A stretch of DNA of 39,608 nt from CAZGUH01 sp964529005. GTDB taxonomy: Bacteria > Actinomycetota > Acidimicrobiia > Acidimicrobiales > Ilumatobacteraceae. Positions 1-8,143 of the stretch are shown piece after piece (the first letter of the stretch is position 1; each line of letters opens with the position of its first letter). The stretch covers positions 1-39,608 of the forward strand of contig CAZGUH010000035.1 in the NCBI GenBank assembly GCA_964529005.1, written 5' to 3'. The notes beneath the pieces were generated by a model. It worked only from the letters and a program-made list of their open reading frames with translations. It made no database searches and had not been told where the DNA came from. The translations under genes were made by a program, and so were the position numbers.

Positions 1-1026
1 GAGGATGGGCGGCAGTTCTGGGTGTACGAGGACACCCGCGCGCCGACCATGGGCCTGAACGCCGTGGCCGGCAAGCCGCCGGAGCAGTGGGCCAACGAGC
101 CGATCCGGTACTCCGACATGATCCCCGGCTGCTACGACCCGCACCAGCGGGCCAAGGACATGCTCTCCAACGGCATCTTCGCCAGCGTGAACTTCCCGTC
201 GCTGCCACGCTTCGGCGGCACGCTGTTCCTCACGTTCAAGGACAAGGAGCTCGCCGCGCACTGCGTGCGGGCGTGGAACGACTTCGTGCTCGACGAATGG
301 TGCGCGGCGGCGCCGACGATGTTCGTGCCGATGGTGATCGTCCCGTTGTGGGACCCGGTGGCGGCCGCGGCCGAGTTGCGCCGCTGCGTCGCCAAGGGGG
401 CCCGCGCGCTGTGCTTCGTCGAGAACCCGGCGCCGCTGGGGCTGCCGTCGTTCCACACCGATCACTGGGACCCGATCTGGGATGCGTGCGAGGAGGCCGA
501 CGTCCCCGTGTGCATGCACATCGCGTCGAGCGGCATGGGCACCGTCATCACCTCGGAGGAGCCGGGCATCGTCGAGATCGCCGCTGCGTTCACCCGCGCC
601 GCGCACTCGTCGGTGAACATGATGCTGAGCCCGATCCCGCGCAAGTTCCAGAAGCTCAAGATGGTGTGGTCGGAGGGCGGCATCGGGTGGCTGCCTGCGG
701 CGCTCGAACGCGCCGACCGCCAGTTCCTGCGGCACCGCTTCTGGTCCGAGCAGCGCGACGTTCTGCCGTCGGAGATCTGCCGCCGCAGCATGTGGTTCTG
801 CATGATCGAGGAGCCGGTCGGTCTCCAGTACCGCCACGACATCGGCATCGACCGCATCCTGTGGGAGTGCGACTACCCGCACGCCGACACGCCCTGGCCG
901 CGCACGCAGGAGGGCGTCGCCCACGTCTTCAAGGGCGTGCCGCAGGACGAGGTCGACAAGATCACGCACCAGAACGCGCTCGAACTGTTCAAGTGGGAGA
1001 TGGCGATCCCCGAGCTCGTCAGCTGA
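1..1026 (+). CDS. Amidohydrolase family protein (PF04909 type), 5' end cut by window edge
   Basis: The reading frame is open from the first base (E-D-G-R-Q-F-W-V-Y-E), matching an internal stretch of the paralog at 29192-30316, so about 40 N-terminal residues with the metal-binding DxH lie outside the window. The GTG at 22 is not the real start. It is a TIM-barrel metal-dependent hydrolase or decarboxylase of the ACMSD/gamma-resorcylate decarboxylase superfamily. Visible landmarks are the internal His of CMHIASS, the SEGGIGWLP strand and the late Asp of ECDYPHADTPWP, all putative metal-site or active-site elements of the family. The substrate cannot be read from sequence. It is probably the last gene of a unit entering from the left and converges on the SDR at 1051-1887. 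The fold and family are secure; the reaction is not. Confidence 0.9.
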   Translation, partial: EDGRQFWVYEDTRAPTMGLNAVAGKPPEQWANEPIRYSDMIPGCYDPHQRAKDMLSNGIFASVNFPSLPRFGGTLFLTFKDKELAAHCVRAWNDFVLDEWCAAAPTMFVPMVIVPLWDPVAAAAELRRCVAKGARALCFVENPAPLGLPSFHTDHWDPIWDACEEADVPVCMHIASSGMGTVITSEEPGIVEIAAAFTRAAHSSVNMMLSPIPRKFQKLKMVWSEGGIGWLPAALERADRQFLRHRFWSEQRDVLPSEICRRSMWFCMIEEPVGLQYRHDIGIDRILWECDYPHADTPWPRTQEGVAHVFKGVPQDEVDKITHQNALELFKWEMAIPELVS

Positions 1027-1027
1027 C

Positions 1028-1050
1028 GCCGGCCGGCGCGCCGGCGCCGG
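1028..1050. terminator. GC-rich palindrome between convergent genes, possible terminator
   Basis: A 14-bp perfect palindrome (GCCGGCGCGCCGGC, 1032-1045) sits in the 24-bp gap between two convergent stop codons. Position and symmetry fit a bidirectional transcription end, but there is no T-tract, so the call is weak. Confidence 0.3.
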
Positions 1051-1887
1051 TCACCCGTCGAAGTCGGCCGGCACCACCGTGGGATGCAGGATGCGAGAAT
1101 CCGCGTACCACGGCTGGTGCACCGACCCCGCCCCACCATCGATCGTGATCGCCTGGCCGGTGATGTACCGCGACGCGTCGGACGCGAGGTAGACGGCGAG
1201 CTCGGCGACGTCCTCGGGCCGGCCCGGCTCCTTCACGAGCCGGTGCCGGCGCCACACGTCGAGGCTCGCCTGCGGCACATGGCGCTGCGCGGCCTCCGTC
1301 AGCACGAGCCCGCTGGCGATGGCGTTGCAGCGGATGCCGCGCGGTCCATGGCTGGTCGCGATCGAGCGTGTCAGCGCGTGCATCGCGGCCTTCGACGCGC
1401 TGTACGACATCATCACGACATCGCCGGCGTCGGCCGCCGTCGAGGAGATGTTGATGATCACGCCCTTGCCTGTGGAGGCGAGCATGTGCGGGATCGAGAA
1501 CTTGCTCGCCAGCATCGGCCCCCGCAGGTTGACGTTCATCGAACGGTCCCACACCTCGACCGGCGTGTCGACGACGTCGGTGTCCAGACCCATCACCTCG
1601 GGCCGCTGCTCGGCCGCGTTGTTGACGAGGATGTCGAGCCGGCCGAACCGCTCGACGGTCTCGTCGACGGCCGCGCGGAGGAGATCGCCGTCGGCGACGT
1701 CGACGAGCCGCGCGACGGCCTCGCCGCCGAGTGCCTTCACGTCGTCCGCCATCGCTTCCGCCGCGGGCATGTCGATGTCCAGCCCGACGATGCGGGCGCC
1801 CTCGCGCGCCATCGCCAGCGCGATGCCCCGCCCGATGCCATTGCCGGCGCCGCTGATGATCGCGACGCGTCCAACCAGTCGTGTCAA
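1051..1887 (-). CDS. Short-chain dehydrogenase/reductase with conserved C-terminal tail
   Basis: Classical SDR of 278 aa. It shows the nucleotide-binding SGAGNGIG (12-19), NNAA (89-92), Ser149 and the catalytic pair Tyr162/Lys166, so it should be an active NAD(P)-dependent alcohol/ketone oxidoreductase. The start is TTG at 1887: the fold begins directly after it and a GAGGGGG Shine-Dalgarno lies just upstream; the open frame further upstream is shadow. Residues 255-270 (SVHQPWYADSRILHP) extend past the usual SDR end and are nearly repeated in the SDR at 36922-37776, making the two a paralog pair. It is transcribed divergently from the LLM gene at 2026, with its own promoter at 1912-1940. The substrate is unknown. 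Confidence 0.9.
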   Translation of the reverse strand: MTRLVGRVAIISGAGNGIGRGIALAMAREGARIVGLDIDMPAAEAMADDVKALGGEAVARLVDVADGDLLRAAVDETVERFGRLDILVNNAAEQRPEVMGLDTDVVDTPVEVWDRSMNVNLRGPMLASKFSIPHMLASTGKGVIINISSTAADAGDVVMMSYSASKAAMHALTRSIATSHGPRGIRCNAIASGLVLTEAAQRHVPQASLDVWRRHRLVKEPGRPEDVAELAVYLASDASRYITGQAITIDGGAGSVHQPWYADSRILHPTVVPADFDG

Positions 1888-1911
1888 CGCTTTCCCCCTC
1901 GCTCGGGCGCC

Positions 1912-1940
1912 AGGGTAGACAGCACCGATGCGCCGCACAA
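1912..1940 (-). promoter_or_regulatory. Putative promoter of the SDR gene
   Basis: On the minus strand, TTGTGC (1940-1935), a 17-bp spacer and TACCCT (1917-1912) form a sigma70-like promoter about 25 bp upstream of the TTG start. The -10 resembles the TACnnT boxes of other promoters in this window. Confidence 0.45.
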
Positions 1941-1955
1941 CCGACCGCGGGGCCT

Positions 1956-1984
1956 TTGACACCGCCGCTTGCCGCACGTACAGT
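1956..1984 (+). promoter_or_regulatory. Putative promoter of the LLM gene (TTGACA-17-TACAGT)
   Basis: A perfect -35 TTGACA at 1956-1961 is followed after 17 bp by TACAGT at 1979-1984, about 40 bp upstream of the ATG at 2026. The operator-like palindrome at 1996-2010 lies around the expected transcription start, a common repressor position. Confidence 0.6.
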
Positions 1985-1995
1985 GACAAGGTTCG

Positions 1996-2010
1996 AACGA
2001 GCGCTTGGTT
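1996..2010. promoter_or_regulatory. Operator-like palindrome of the CAAG..CTTG family
   Basis: AACGAGCGCTTGGTT is an imperfect inverted repeat centred on AGCGCT (2000-2005). It lies between the -10 box and the AAGGGGG ribosome-binding site. The same motif recurs upstream of many units here, for example 23325-23338 and 30485-30494. Confidence 0.55.
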
Positions 2011-2025
2011 GACAAGGGGGCTCCG

Positions 2026-3147
2026 ATGAGTGCAGGCCAGACCAACGACACGCCGTTGCACGACCACCGCGGGAGGGTCGCCCGGCGCACCTTCTCCTTC
2101 GGGCTGAGCGGCCTGTCGGCGCAAGCGGCGACGTTCGACAGAGCGAGCTACGGCCACGAGCTGCGCCGCGTCGTCGACCTGTCGGTGATGGCAGAGGAAG
2201 AAGGCTTCGACGCGGTGTGGGTGTGCGAGCACCACTTCAGCGACGACGGCTTCCTGCCCTCGCCTCTCGTCGCCCTCGGCGCGATCGGCGAGCGCACCAG
2301 CGAGCTGACGATCGGGACCGACATCATCCTCGCTCCGCTGTGGGACCCCGTGCGCCTGGCGGAGGACGCGGCGGTGGTCGACCAGCTCTGCGGCGGACGT
2401 CTCATCCTCGGGTTCGGCATCGGCTACCGCGACGTCGAGTTCGAGGGTCTGGGCTTCTACCGCAAGGACCGCGGCGCGCGGATGGACCGCTGCATGGAGG
2501 TCCTGCGCGCGGCATGGAGCGGCGAGCCGGTGGGCGGGCTCGGCGTGCTGCCCGCCGACAGCGCGGTGCGGGTCACGCCTCTCCCCCACCAGCAGGCCGG
2601 CCCACCGGTGTGGATCGGCGGCTTCGCCGAAGCCGCGGTGCGCCGGGCGCGGCGAGCAGGCGACGGCTACATCGCTCCGCAGATCGGTCCCGGGGGCCTG
2701 TCGAAGCGCATCGCGTGGTTGGCGAAGGAGGCCCCGCTCGAGGGCTTCCCGCTCGCCATGTCGGTCATCGCGTTCGTCGGCGGGCGCGATGCCTGGAAGC
2801 GGGTGCGGCCGGGAATGGACCTCACCGAGGGGCAGTACCGCCGGTGGCAGATCGAAGCAGGCGACCTGCCCACGCTCGCCGGCAAGCCGTGGGACGCCGG
2901 CGCGACCGAGGACACGGCCCCGCCGGCCTTCGTCGTCGGCGACCCCGACACGTGTATCGAGCGGCTCAAGCCGTTCGTGCAGGCGATGGTCGAGGCACAC
3001 GGCGCGGGCCCGCTGCACCTCGCCACGCGCCTCACCTACCCCGGCATCCCCGACGAGGACAACGACCAGTCGGTGCGCCTGTACGCGCGCGAGGTGATGC
3101 CGGCGCTCGCCGACTACGCCGCGGAGTGCGCAGCGAACAAGGCGTGA
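2026..3147 (+). CDS. LLM-class (luciferase-like) flavin-dependent oxidoreductase
   Basis: A 373-aa TIM-barrel protein of the bacterial luciferase-like superfamily, whose members use F420 or FMN to oxidise or reduce organic substrates. Family landmarks are VWVCEHHF near residue 70, LTIGTDIILAPLWDPVRLAEDAAVVDQL, the GGRLILGFGIGYR block and PPVWIGGFAEAAVRRA. ATG 2026 is chosen because AAGGGGG lies 5 bp upstream; an in-frame TTG at 2005 falls inside the operator. The gene stands alone and its stop is 4 bp from the convergent MFS gene. Regulation by the operator at 1996-2010 is likely. Whether the cofactor is F420 or FMN cannot be decided by eye. Confidence 0.9.
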   Translation: MSAGQTNDTPLHDHRGRVARRTFSFGLSGLSAQAATFDRASYGHELRRVVDLSVMAEEEGFDAVWVCEHHFSDDGFLPSPLVALGAIGERTSELTIGTDIILAPLWDPVRLAEDAAVVDQLCGGRLILGFGIGYRDVEFEGLGFYRKDRGARMDRCMEVLRAAWSGEPVGGLGVLPADSAVRVTPLPHQQAGPPVWIGGFAEAAVRRARRAGDGYIAPQIGPGGLSKRIAWLAKEAPLEGFPLAMSVIAFVGGRDAWKRVRPGMDLTEGQYRRWQIEAGDLPTLAGKPWDAGATEDTAPPAFVVGDPDTCIERLKPFVQAMVEAHGAGPLHLATRLTYPGIPDEDNDQSVRLYAREVMPALADYAAECAANKA

Positions 3148-3151
3148 CCCG

Positions 3152-4636
3152 TCACGGCGCTTCCTGAGGGACGGGAGACCCCGCGGCCGCATGGGTGACC
3201 GCCGGCCGGGCGGGCGGGCCGTCGATATCCGCACGGCGCGGAAGGCGGAAGTGGAACAGGAACATCGGGATGCTGGCGATGGCGAGCACGACGCAGGCGA
3301 ACGAGAACGCGTGCACGTAGCGGTCGCCCGAGAGCGCGGAGAAGTACACCGCGCCGATCAGCGCGATGCCGACGCCGCTCGCCAGCTGCTGCGTCGTCTG
3401 GTAGAGGCCCGACGCTGATCCGGCGTCCTCGCGGGCGACGTGCAGCAGCGCCAGGTTCACCACGGTCGGTGCGCCGATGCCCTGGCTGAAGCCGAGCAGC
3501 AGCATCGGCCCGACGAGCGCGAGCTGGTGCAGCGAGCCGTCGCCGCCGTGCAGCACGAGCGCCACGGCGGCGAGCGCGATCGGGTGCAACAGCGCGCTCA
3601 CCGCGACCAGCTTGCGCCCGAACCGCTTGACGAGGTGCGCCGACGACGTGGTCGCCAGCAACAGCCCGATCGGCACCGGTGTCGTCGTGATCGCCGTGGT
3701 CCACGGGTCGAGGTCGAAGCCGGACTGCAACGTGATCGTCAGGAACAGATACCCCGGGAACGACGTGCCGCTGGCGAAGATCGCCATCGTCAGGCCGGCG
3801 CTGAACGATGGCGAGCGCAGCAGGCGCGGGTTGAGGATCGGGTGCCCGCCGCGCGCCGCCAGCCGGCGCTCGTACACCACGAGCGCCACGACGGCCGGCG
3901 CCCCCAGGGCGAGGAACAGCAGGTACTCCGGCGGCCAGCCCGCGGAGCGGCCCTGGATCAGCGGGAACAGCACGAGCAGCACGACGATGGTCAACATCGC
4001 CGAACCGACGGAATCGAGGCGCTGGCCCGCTCGGCCGCTGCGGCGCGGGAGCAGGATCGCCACGGCGATCACCGCGATCGTCCCCGGCACGACGTTGACG
4101 AGGAATGCGAGCCGCCATCCCATGCCGAACAGGTCGAGCGACACCAGCCCACCCGTGGAGAGCTGGCCGAGCATGAACGAACCACCCGTCACGGTGCTGA
4201 ACAGCGCGAACGCCTTGCGCCGCTCGTCGACGCCGAAGATCAGCTGGATCACGGCGAGGATCTGCGGGGAGGCGAATCCCCCCGTCACGCCCTGGGCGAG
4301 CCTGCCGGCGATCAGCACGCCGACGCTCTGCGCGCACCCGGCGACGACCGACGCGAGGACGAACCCGACGATGCCGATCAGGAACGCCCGCTTCCGCCCG
4401 ATCACGTCGCCGAGGCGCCCGCCCATCACGAGCATGTTGGCGTAGCTCAGCTGGTACACGACGATGACCCACTGGAGGCCGGCGGCGTCCGCCCCGAGGG
4501 AGTCGCCGATCGCCGGGAGCGCGACGTTGATCGACCCGACCGACGACCCGACGGTGTACTGCCCGACGAGCAGGAAAGCGAGGACGACCCACCGCAGCGC
4601 GCTCGAGGCGCGCAACCGCTCGAGTCGCGATGTCAC
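3152..4636 (-). CDS. MFS drug/solute exporter, DHA2 (14-TM, EmrB/QacA-like)
   Basis: A 494-aa inner-membrane protein with about 14 hydrophobic segments, the size of DHA2 proton-driven exporters. MFS landmarks are WVIVVYQLSYANMLVMGGRLGDVIGRKR (motif A, residues 55-85) and GRLAQGVTGGFASPQ. The GTG at 4636 fits the usual length (SRLERLRASSALRWVVLA precedes TM1). It has only a weak ribosome-binding site of its own but overlaps by GTGA the stop codon of a 22-codon mini-ORF with a strong one (4633-4701), suggesting translational coupling. It is divergent from the cupin-amidohydrolase-PadR unit and may export a pathway substrate or toxic intermediate. The family call is firm; the cargo is unknown. 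Confidence 0.92.
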   Translation of the reverse strand: MTSRLERLRASSALRWVVLAFLLVGQYTVGSSVGSINVALPAIGDSLGADAAGLQWVIVVYQLSYANMLVMGGRLGDVIGRKRAFLIGIVGFVLASVVAGCAQSVGVLIAGRLAQGVTGGFASPQILAVIQLIFGVDERRKAFALFSTVTGGSFMLGQLSTGGLVSLDLFGMGWRLAFLVNVVPGTIAVIAVAILLPRRSGRAGQRLDSVGSAMLTIVVLLVLFPLIQGRSAGWPPEYLLFLALGAPAVVALVVYERRLAARGGHPILNPRLLRSPSFSAGLTMAIFASGTSFPGYLFLTITLQSGFDLDPWTTAITTTPVPIGLLLATTSSAHLVKRFGRKLVAVSALLHPIALAAVALVLHGGDGSLHQLALVGPMLLLGFSQGIGAPTVVNLALLHVAREDAGSASGLYQTTQQLASGVGIALIGAVYFSALSGDRYVHAFSFACVVLAIASIPMFLFHFRLPRRADIDGPPARPAVTHAAAGSPVPQEAP

Positions 4637-4701
4637 CGGCGGCCGGCGAGGGCCCCGCGCATCGCCCCACCCCACGCATGACGCGTCGAGGGCGCCTGCA
4701 T
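4633..4701 (-). CDS. 22-aa leader mini-ORF coupled to the MFS exporter
   Basis: An ATG at 4701 preceded by AAGGAGGGGGA (the strongest Shine-Dalgarno nearby) opens a 22-codon frame, MQAPSTRHAWGGAMRGALAG followed by RR. Its TGA shares bases with the exporter's GTG (GTGA at 4633-4636). No homology is recognised. The most economical reading is a leader cistron that delivers ribosomes to the weakly initiated exporter. A remnant N-terminus or chance ORF cannot be excluded. Two similar arrangements occur at 23363-23410 and 27908-27973. Confidence 0.5.
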   Translation of the reverse strand: MQAPSTRHAWGGAMRGALAGRR

Positions 4702-4790
4702 CTCGCGATCCCCCTCCTTCGATGTGGCGGCCACCGGCGTGTCGCATCCGGCTGCGGGCACGTGCACGAAGGACTGTACACGCTTCCCGG

Positions 4791-4829
4791 TCGGGCGCTT
4801 GCTTTGTTGTCGGCCAGCGGGCATATTCT
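4791..4829 (+). promoter_or_regulatory. Putative promoter/operator of the cupin-amidohydrolase unit
   Basis: TTGCTT (4799-4804) followed after 17 bp by CATATT (4822-4827) can serve as a promoter for the ATG at 4835. The -35 lies inside GGCGCTTGCTTTG, a half-site of the CAAGCGCTTG operator family. On the opposite strand, TACAGT (4778-4773) could be the -10 of the leader-MFS unit. Confidence 0.35.
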
Positions 4830-4834
4830 TGTCC

Positions 4835-5215
4835 ATGACTTCGAGCGCTGCCGCGGCGACCACCTGGATCTTCGACGACATCGCATGGGGGACGCCGTCC
4901 GTCGCCAGCTCGACCCCGGCGGAGGCCCAGGCGCAGGTCGGCAAAAAGCTGCTCGCGCAGGGCCACGCCGGCTTTCACGTGCAGTTCGTCCGCTTCCCAC
5001 CCGGATTCGAGGTGCGCCCGCACAGCCACTCCGCCGACGAGTTCATCTACGTCGCCGGCGGCTCGGCGACCCTCGGCGACGGGACGCGGGTGTCGGCGCG
5101 CGACTCGGTCGCATTCAACGCCAACACGGTGTACGGCTTCACCGCGGGCGACGACGGTCTCGAGATCCTGATCGTCCGCCGCAGCGAAGCCGCCTACGAC
5201 GAATCGGCACGTTGA
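4835..5215 (+). CDS. Small single-domain cupin protein
   Basis: A 126-aa cupin_2-type beta-barrel. Motif 1 is visible as PGFEVRPHSHSADEFIYVAGG (His63, His65, Glu69), giving three ligands of a classical cupin metal site. In motif 2 (FNANTVYGF, 94-102) the usual His is not at the expected place, so metal binding may be altered. The start ATG 4835 has a poor ribosome-binding site, but the protein length and domain boundary fit; an in-frame ATG at 4724 would add 37 low-quality residues. It is the first gene of a unit with the amidohydrolase 40 bp downstream. Such cupins act as isomerases, dioxygenases or effector-binding proteins; the role here is open. Confidence 0.8.
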   Translation: MTSSAAAATTWIFDDIAWGTPSVASSTPAEAQAQVGKKLLAQGHAGFHVQFVRFPPGFEVRPHSHSADEFIYVAGGSATLGDGTRVSARDSVAFNANTVYGFTAGDDGLEILIVRRSEAAYDESAR

Positions 5216-5255
5216 CGCCCTGATCCGGCGCCGCCCGACCTGAGGAGGAGCTCGC

Positions 5256-6515
5256 ATGGCCACACTCGAGGACACGATGAAGATGACCCAGTGGGGGCAT
5301 GGGTCCGAAGACGACGACGACACGGTCGAGCTGTTGCCCGACCCCGACCCGCGGCCGCGCCGCCACGTCCTGATCTCGGTCGACGACCACCTCGTCGAAC
5401 CGGGCAACGTGTTTCTCGACCGCGTGCCGGCCCGCTACCGCGACCGTGCGCCGCGGATGATCGAGGAGGAGGACGGCCGGCAGTACTGGCTGATCGACGG
5501 AGGCCTCGAGCTCAACGTCGGCGGCAACGCGATGGCGGGCCGGCCCGCCGACGCGCAGATGGCGGTGCGCTCGATGCGCGTCGACGAGATGCGCCGTGGC
5601 GTGTGGGACATCCACGAGCGCATCCGCGACATGGACATCAACGGCATCTGGGCCTCGCTCAGCTTCCCCTCCATGGTGTTCGGCTTCGCCGGCCAGCGCT
5701 TCTTCCGGATGCGCGACCCGAAGCTCGGTCATGCCTGCATGCAGGCGTACAACGACTGGGTCATCGACGAGTGGACCGCGCCGTATCCCGATCGGATCAT
5801 CCCCGCCCAGGTGACGTGGCTGCTCGACGCCGACCTCGCGGCGGCCGAGATCGAGCGCAACGCGGCGCGCGGCTTCAAGGCCGTCAACTTCTCGGAGAAT
5901 CCGTACAAGCTCGGCCTGCCGTCGATCCACAGCGGCTACTGGGATCCGTTCTTCCGCGCCTGCGAGGAGACCGAGACGGTCGTCAACCTCCACATCGGCT
6001 CGTCGTCGGAGGTGATGCATCCATCGCCGGATGCCCCCGTCGACACGATCGCCACGCTGTTCTCCGTCAACGCTCAGGTGGCCGCGGCCGATTGGGTGTT
6101 CTCGGGCGTCCTGCTGCGCTTCCCGAAGCTGAAGGTCGCGCTCTCCGAGGGCGGCATCGGCTGGGTGCCGATGATGCTCGACCGGCTCGAGTACCAGATG
6201 CGCAAGCCGCGCAGCATGTCGTGGAAGGACAAGGACGTGATGCCCGCGGACGTCCTGCGCCGCAACTTCTGGTTCGCGTCGTTCTTCGATCCGTCGACGA
6301 TCGAGCTGCGACACCGGATCGGCGTGGACAAGATCATGATCGAAGCGGACTACCCGCACATCGACGGCACGTGGCCGGACACGCAGTCGATCCTCGACGA
6401 GGCGCTTTCGAAGCTGCCCGAGAACGAGGCGCGCATGGTCGCGTGCGAGAACGCCGCCGCGCTCTACCGCCACCCGCTGCCGCCGAGCCTCGACTTCGCG
6501 GCTCCGCCGCGCTGA
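5256..6515 (+). CDS. Amidohydrolase family protein (PF04909 type)
   Basis: A 419-aa TIM-barrel metal-dependent hydrolase/decarboxylase. ATG 5256 has GAGGAGGAG upstream. The putative metal site is Asp43-x-His45 (ISVDDHLVEP), His246 (NLHIGSSS) and Asp365 (EADYPH), with SEGGIGWVP at 297-305. The DxH replaces the HxH of ordinary amidohydrolases and resembles the ExH of gamma-resorcylate-type decarboxylases. Its closest relative in the window is the gene at 12746-14011, sharing PDPxPRPR, YWLIDGGLELNVG, RIRDMDING and AYNDWVIDEWTAPYPDRIIP. It is probably cotranscribed with the cupin before it and perhaps the PadR gene 67 bp after it. The reaction (C-C hydrolysis, decarboxylation or amide cleavage) is not resolved. 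Confidence 0.9.
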   Translation: MATLEDTMKMTQWGHGSEDDDDTVELLPDPDPRPRRHVLISVDDHLVEPGNVFLDRVPARYRDRAPRMIEEEDGRQYWLIDGGLELNVGGNAMAGRPADAQMAVRSMRVDEMRRGVWDIHERIRDMDINGIWASLSFPSMVFGFAGQRFFRMRDPKLGHACMQAYNDWVIDEWTAPYPDRIIPAQVTWLLDADLAAAEIERNAARGFKAVNFSENPYKLGLPSIHSGYWDPFFRACEETETVVNLHIGSSSEVMHPSPDAPVDTIATLFSVNAQVAAADWVFSGVLLRFPKLKVALSEGGIGWVPMMLDRLEYQMRKPRSMSWKDKDVMPADVLRRNFWFASFFDPSTIELRHRIGVDKIMIEADYPHIDGTWPDTQSILDEALSKLPENEARMVACENAAALYRHPLPPSLDFAAPPR

Positions 6516-6582
6516 TCGCGCGCAAACGCCTCCCGCGCGATCACCGACGTCGACGACCGCAGCGCACTACGGTGAAACGACG

Positions 6583-7215
6583 ATGACGCGCGCCGCTGCG
6601 GGGGACCACGCCACCGGGGACGACGCGATCGATCCGGACGGGTGGGCTCGCATCCCGATCACCACGTGGGCGATCGCCGGCGTGCTGAGCTTCGGCCAGC
6701 CGATGACCGGCTACGACATCAAGAAGTGGGCCGACTCGATCCTGGCGCTGTTCTACTGGAGCCCCGCCGTCAGCCAGATCTACGCGGAGCTGCGCCGGCT
6801 GGAAGCGCTGGGGCTCGCCGCGTCGCATGTGGCCGAAGGCGACGAGCGCGCGCGCCGCATCTATGCCATCACGCCGAAGGGGATCGAAGCCGTCCGGTGG
6901 TGGCTCGCCAACAGCCCCGTCGAGCCACCGGTCCTGAAGCACACCGTCGCCCTGCGGGTGTGGCTCGGCGCGCTCGCCGAGCCGGAGCGCTTGGAGAGCA
7001 TCCTCGAGGAGCACCAGGCGCGCAGCCGGAGCCTGGCGGCGCGCGCGGCACGCTCCGCGCGCTCGGCGAAAGCGAACCCGGACTACGGGTTCCCGGCCGC
7101 CGTCGCGCAGTGGGCGCACGCGCACCACCGCGCCGAGGAGGCCCAGGCCGAGCGCTTGCTGCGAGAGGTGAAGCGGCTCGCGGCGTCGCGCCGGCGCGAC
7201 GCCGACGGCGGCTGA
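6583..7215 (+). CDS. PadR-family transcriptional regulator
   Basis: A 210-aa protein with an N-terminal winged helix (about residues 25-110): ITTWAIAGVLSFGQPMTGYD, then WSPAVSQIYAELRRLEALGL and RRIYAITPKGIEAVRWWL, the standard PadR pattern. The C-terminal half is Ala/Arg/Glu-rich and helical, the likely dimerisation part. PadR proteins repress catabolic or efflux genes and release DNA on binding small aromatic or other ligands. It follows the cupin-amidohydrolase pair in the same direction, so it may control that unit, the nearby divergent exporter, or the LLM-SDR operon behind it. I see no obvious promoter in the 67-bp gap. Confidence 0.9.
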   Translation: MTRAAAGDHATGDDAIDPDGWARIPITTWAIAGVLSFGQPMTGYDIKKWADSILALFYWSPAVSQIYAELRRLEALGLAASHVAEGDERARRIYAITPKGIEAVRWWLANSPVEPPVLKHTVALRVWLGALAEPERLESILEEHQARSRSLAARAARSARSAKANPDYGFPAAVAQWAHAHHRAEEAQAERLLREVKRLAASRRRDADGG

Positions 7216-7231
7216 CCGACGAACGTGGGCG

Positions 7232-8074
7232 TCAGCGCGCCGCCGGCTCGTACTGGTTGTTCAACCCCGCAGCGAGCTCCTCGGGCGGCACGGGCCAGTG
7301 CGACAACGACATCCCGCCGTCGACGGCCAAGCACTGGCCGGTCGTGAACGCCGCGCCGGCGCTGAGCATGAACATGATCGGCGCGACGATCTCGCGCAGC
7401 TCGCCATAGCGCCCGAGCGCGACCTCCTTGCTCATCCGCTCGCGCACCTTGGGGTCGGACCACAGGGCGGCCGACTTCTCCACGGGGAAGGGCCCGGGCC
7501 CGATCGCGTTCAGCGTGATCCCGAACGGCCCCCACTCGCGGCCGAGCGACTTGACGAGCGCTTCGACGCCGGCCTTCCCCGACGACGAGTGGGCGATGCC
7601 GGGCGTGCCGCGCGAGGCGAGGTTGCTGGTCATCATCACCGCTGCGCCGCCGATGCTGTCGCGCAGCAGCGGGTCAGCCCATCGCCGGACGACGTTGAAC
7701 GAGCCGAGCAGCGTGGACCCGACGACCTCGGCGAACTGCTCCGGCGTCATGCTGCGCGCCTCCATCATCGACACGTGCGCCGCGCCGTGCAGGAGACCGG
7801 TGGCGACACCGTCCGACTCGACGACGCCGAACGCCGCGTCGACCGCTGCAGGATCGCGCACGTCGCACCGGATCGCACGCACGGCGCCCGGGTTGCCGGC
7901 CGCCATCGACACGGTTTCGTCGAGCATCTGCTCGCGCCGGCCGAGCACGTACGAGTCGACACCGATCCTGCTCAGCTCGAGCGCCACCGCGCGGCCGATC
8001 CCGGAGCCCCCTCCGGTGATGACCACGCGCTCGTGCGGGAAGTCGACGCTCCACCGAGCGTTCGCAGCACCCAT
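7232..8074 (-). CDS. 2,4-dienoyl-CoA reductase-like SDR
   Basis: A 280-aa SDR with TGGGSGIG at 20-27. The classical YxxxK is absent: the segment is HSSSGKAGVEALVKSL (162-177), with Lys167 kept and Ser where Tyr is expected. This pattern, with WGPFGITLNAIGPGP after it, matches the 2,4-dienoyl/trans-2-enoyl-CoA reductase branch, where Tyr is also missing. A role in NADPH-dependent reduction of an unsaturated acyl-CoA is therefore inferred. NNAG is replaced by HGAA (96-99). The start ATG 8074 follows a GGGGATGTGAG ribosome-binding region. It lies 69 bp downstream of the LLM gene at 8144-9250 and is likely cotranscribed with it. Confidence 0.82.
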   Translation of the reverse strand: MGAANARWSVDFPHERVVITGGGSGIGRAVALELSRIGVDSYVLGRREQMLDETVSMAAGNPGAVRAIRCDVRDPAAVDAAFGVVESDGVATGLLHGAAHVSMMEARSMTPEQFAEVVGSTLLGSFNVVRRWADPLLRDSIGGAAVMMTSNLASRGTPGIAHSSSGKAGVEALVKSLGREWGPFGITLNAIGPGPFPVEKSAALWSDPKVRERMSKEVALGRYGELREIVAPIMFMLSAGAAFTTGQCLAVDGGMSLSHWPVPPEELAAGLNNQYEPAAR

Positions 8075-8143
8075 CTCACATCCCCATTCTTCGTGAGCGA
8101 GCCTCCGACGTGGACGGCTCGATGACCAGATGACGCGCTGGCG

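Noticed and set aside
22..1026. GTG at 22 as the true start of the first amidohydrolase
   Set aside because: Bases 1-21 are in frame and match the interior of the paralog at 29192-30316, so the gene is cut by the window edge.
1888..3234. Long open frame continuing upstream of the SDR on the minus strand
   Set aside because: It is the antisense of the LLM gene; composition is Arg/Ala-rich with no domain, and a ribosome-binding site supports the TTG at 1887.
3114..5000. Large minus-strand frame shifted against the MFS gene
   Set aside because: Arg/Ala-rich out-of-frame translation of the exporter gene, no hydrophobic segments or motif.
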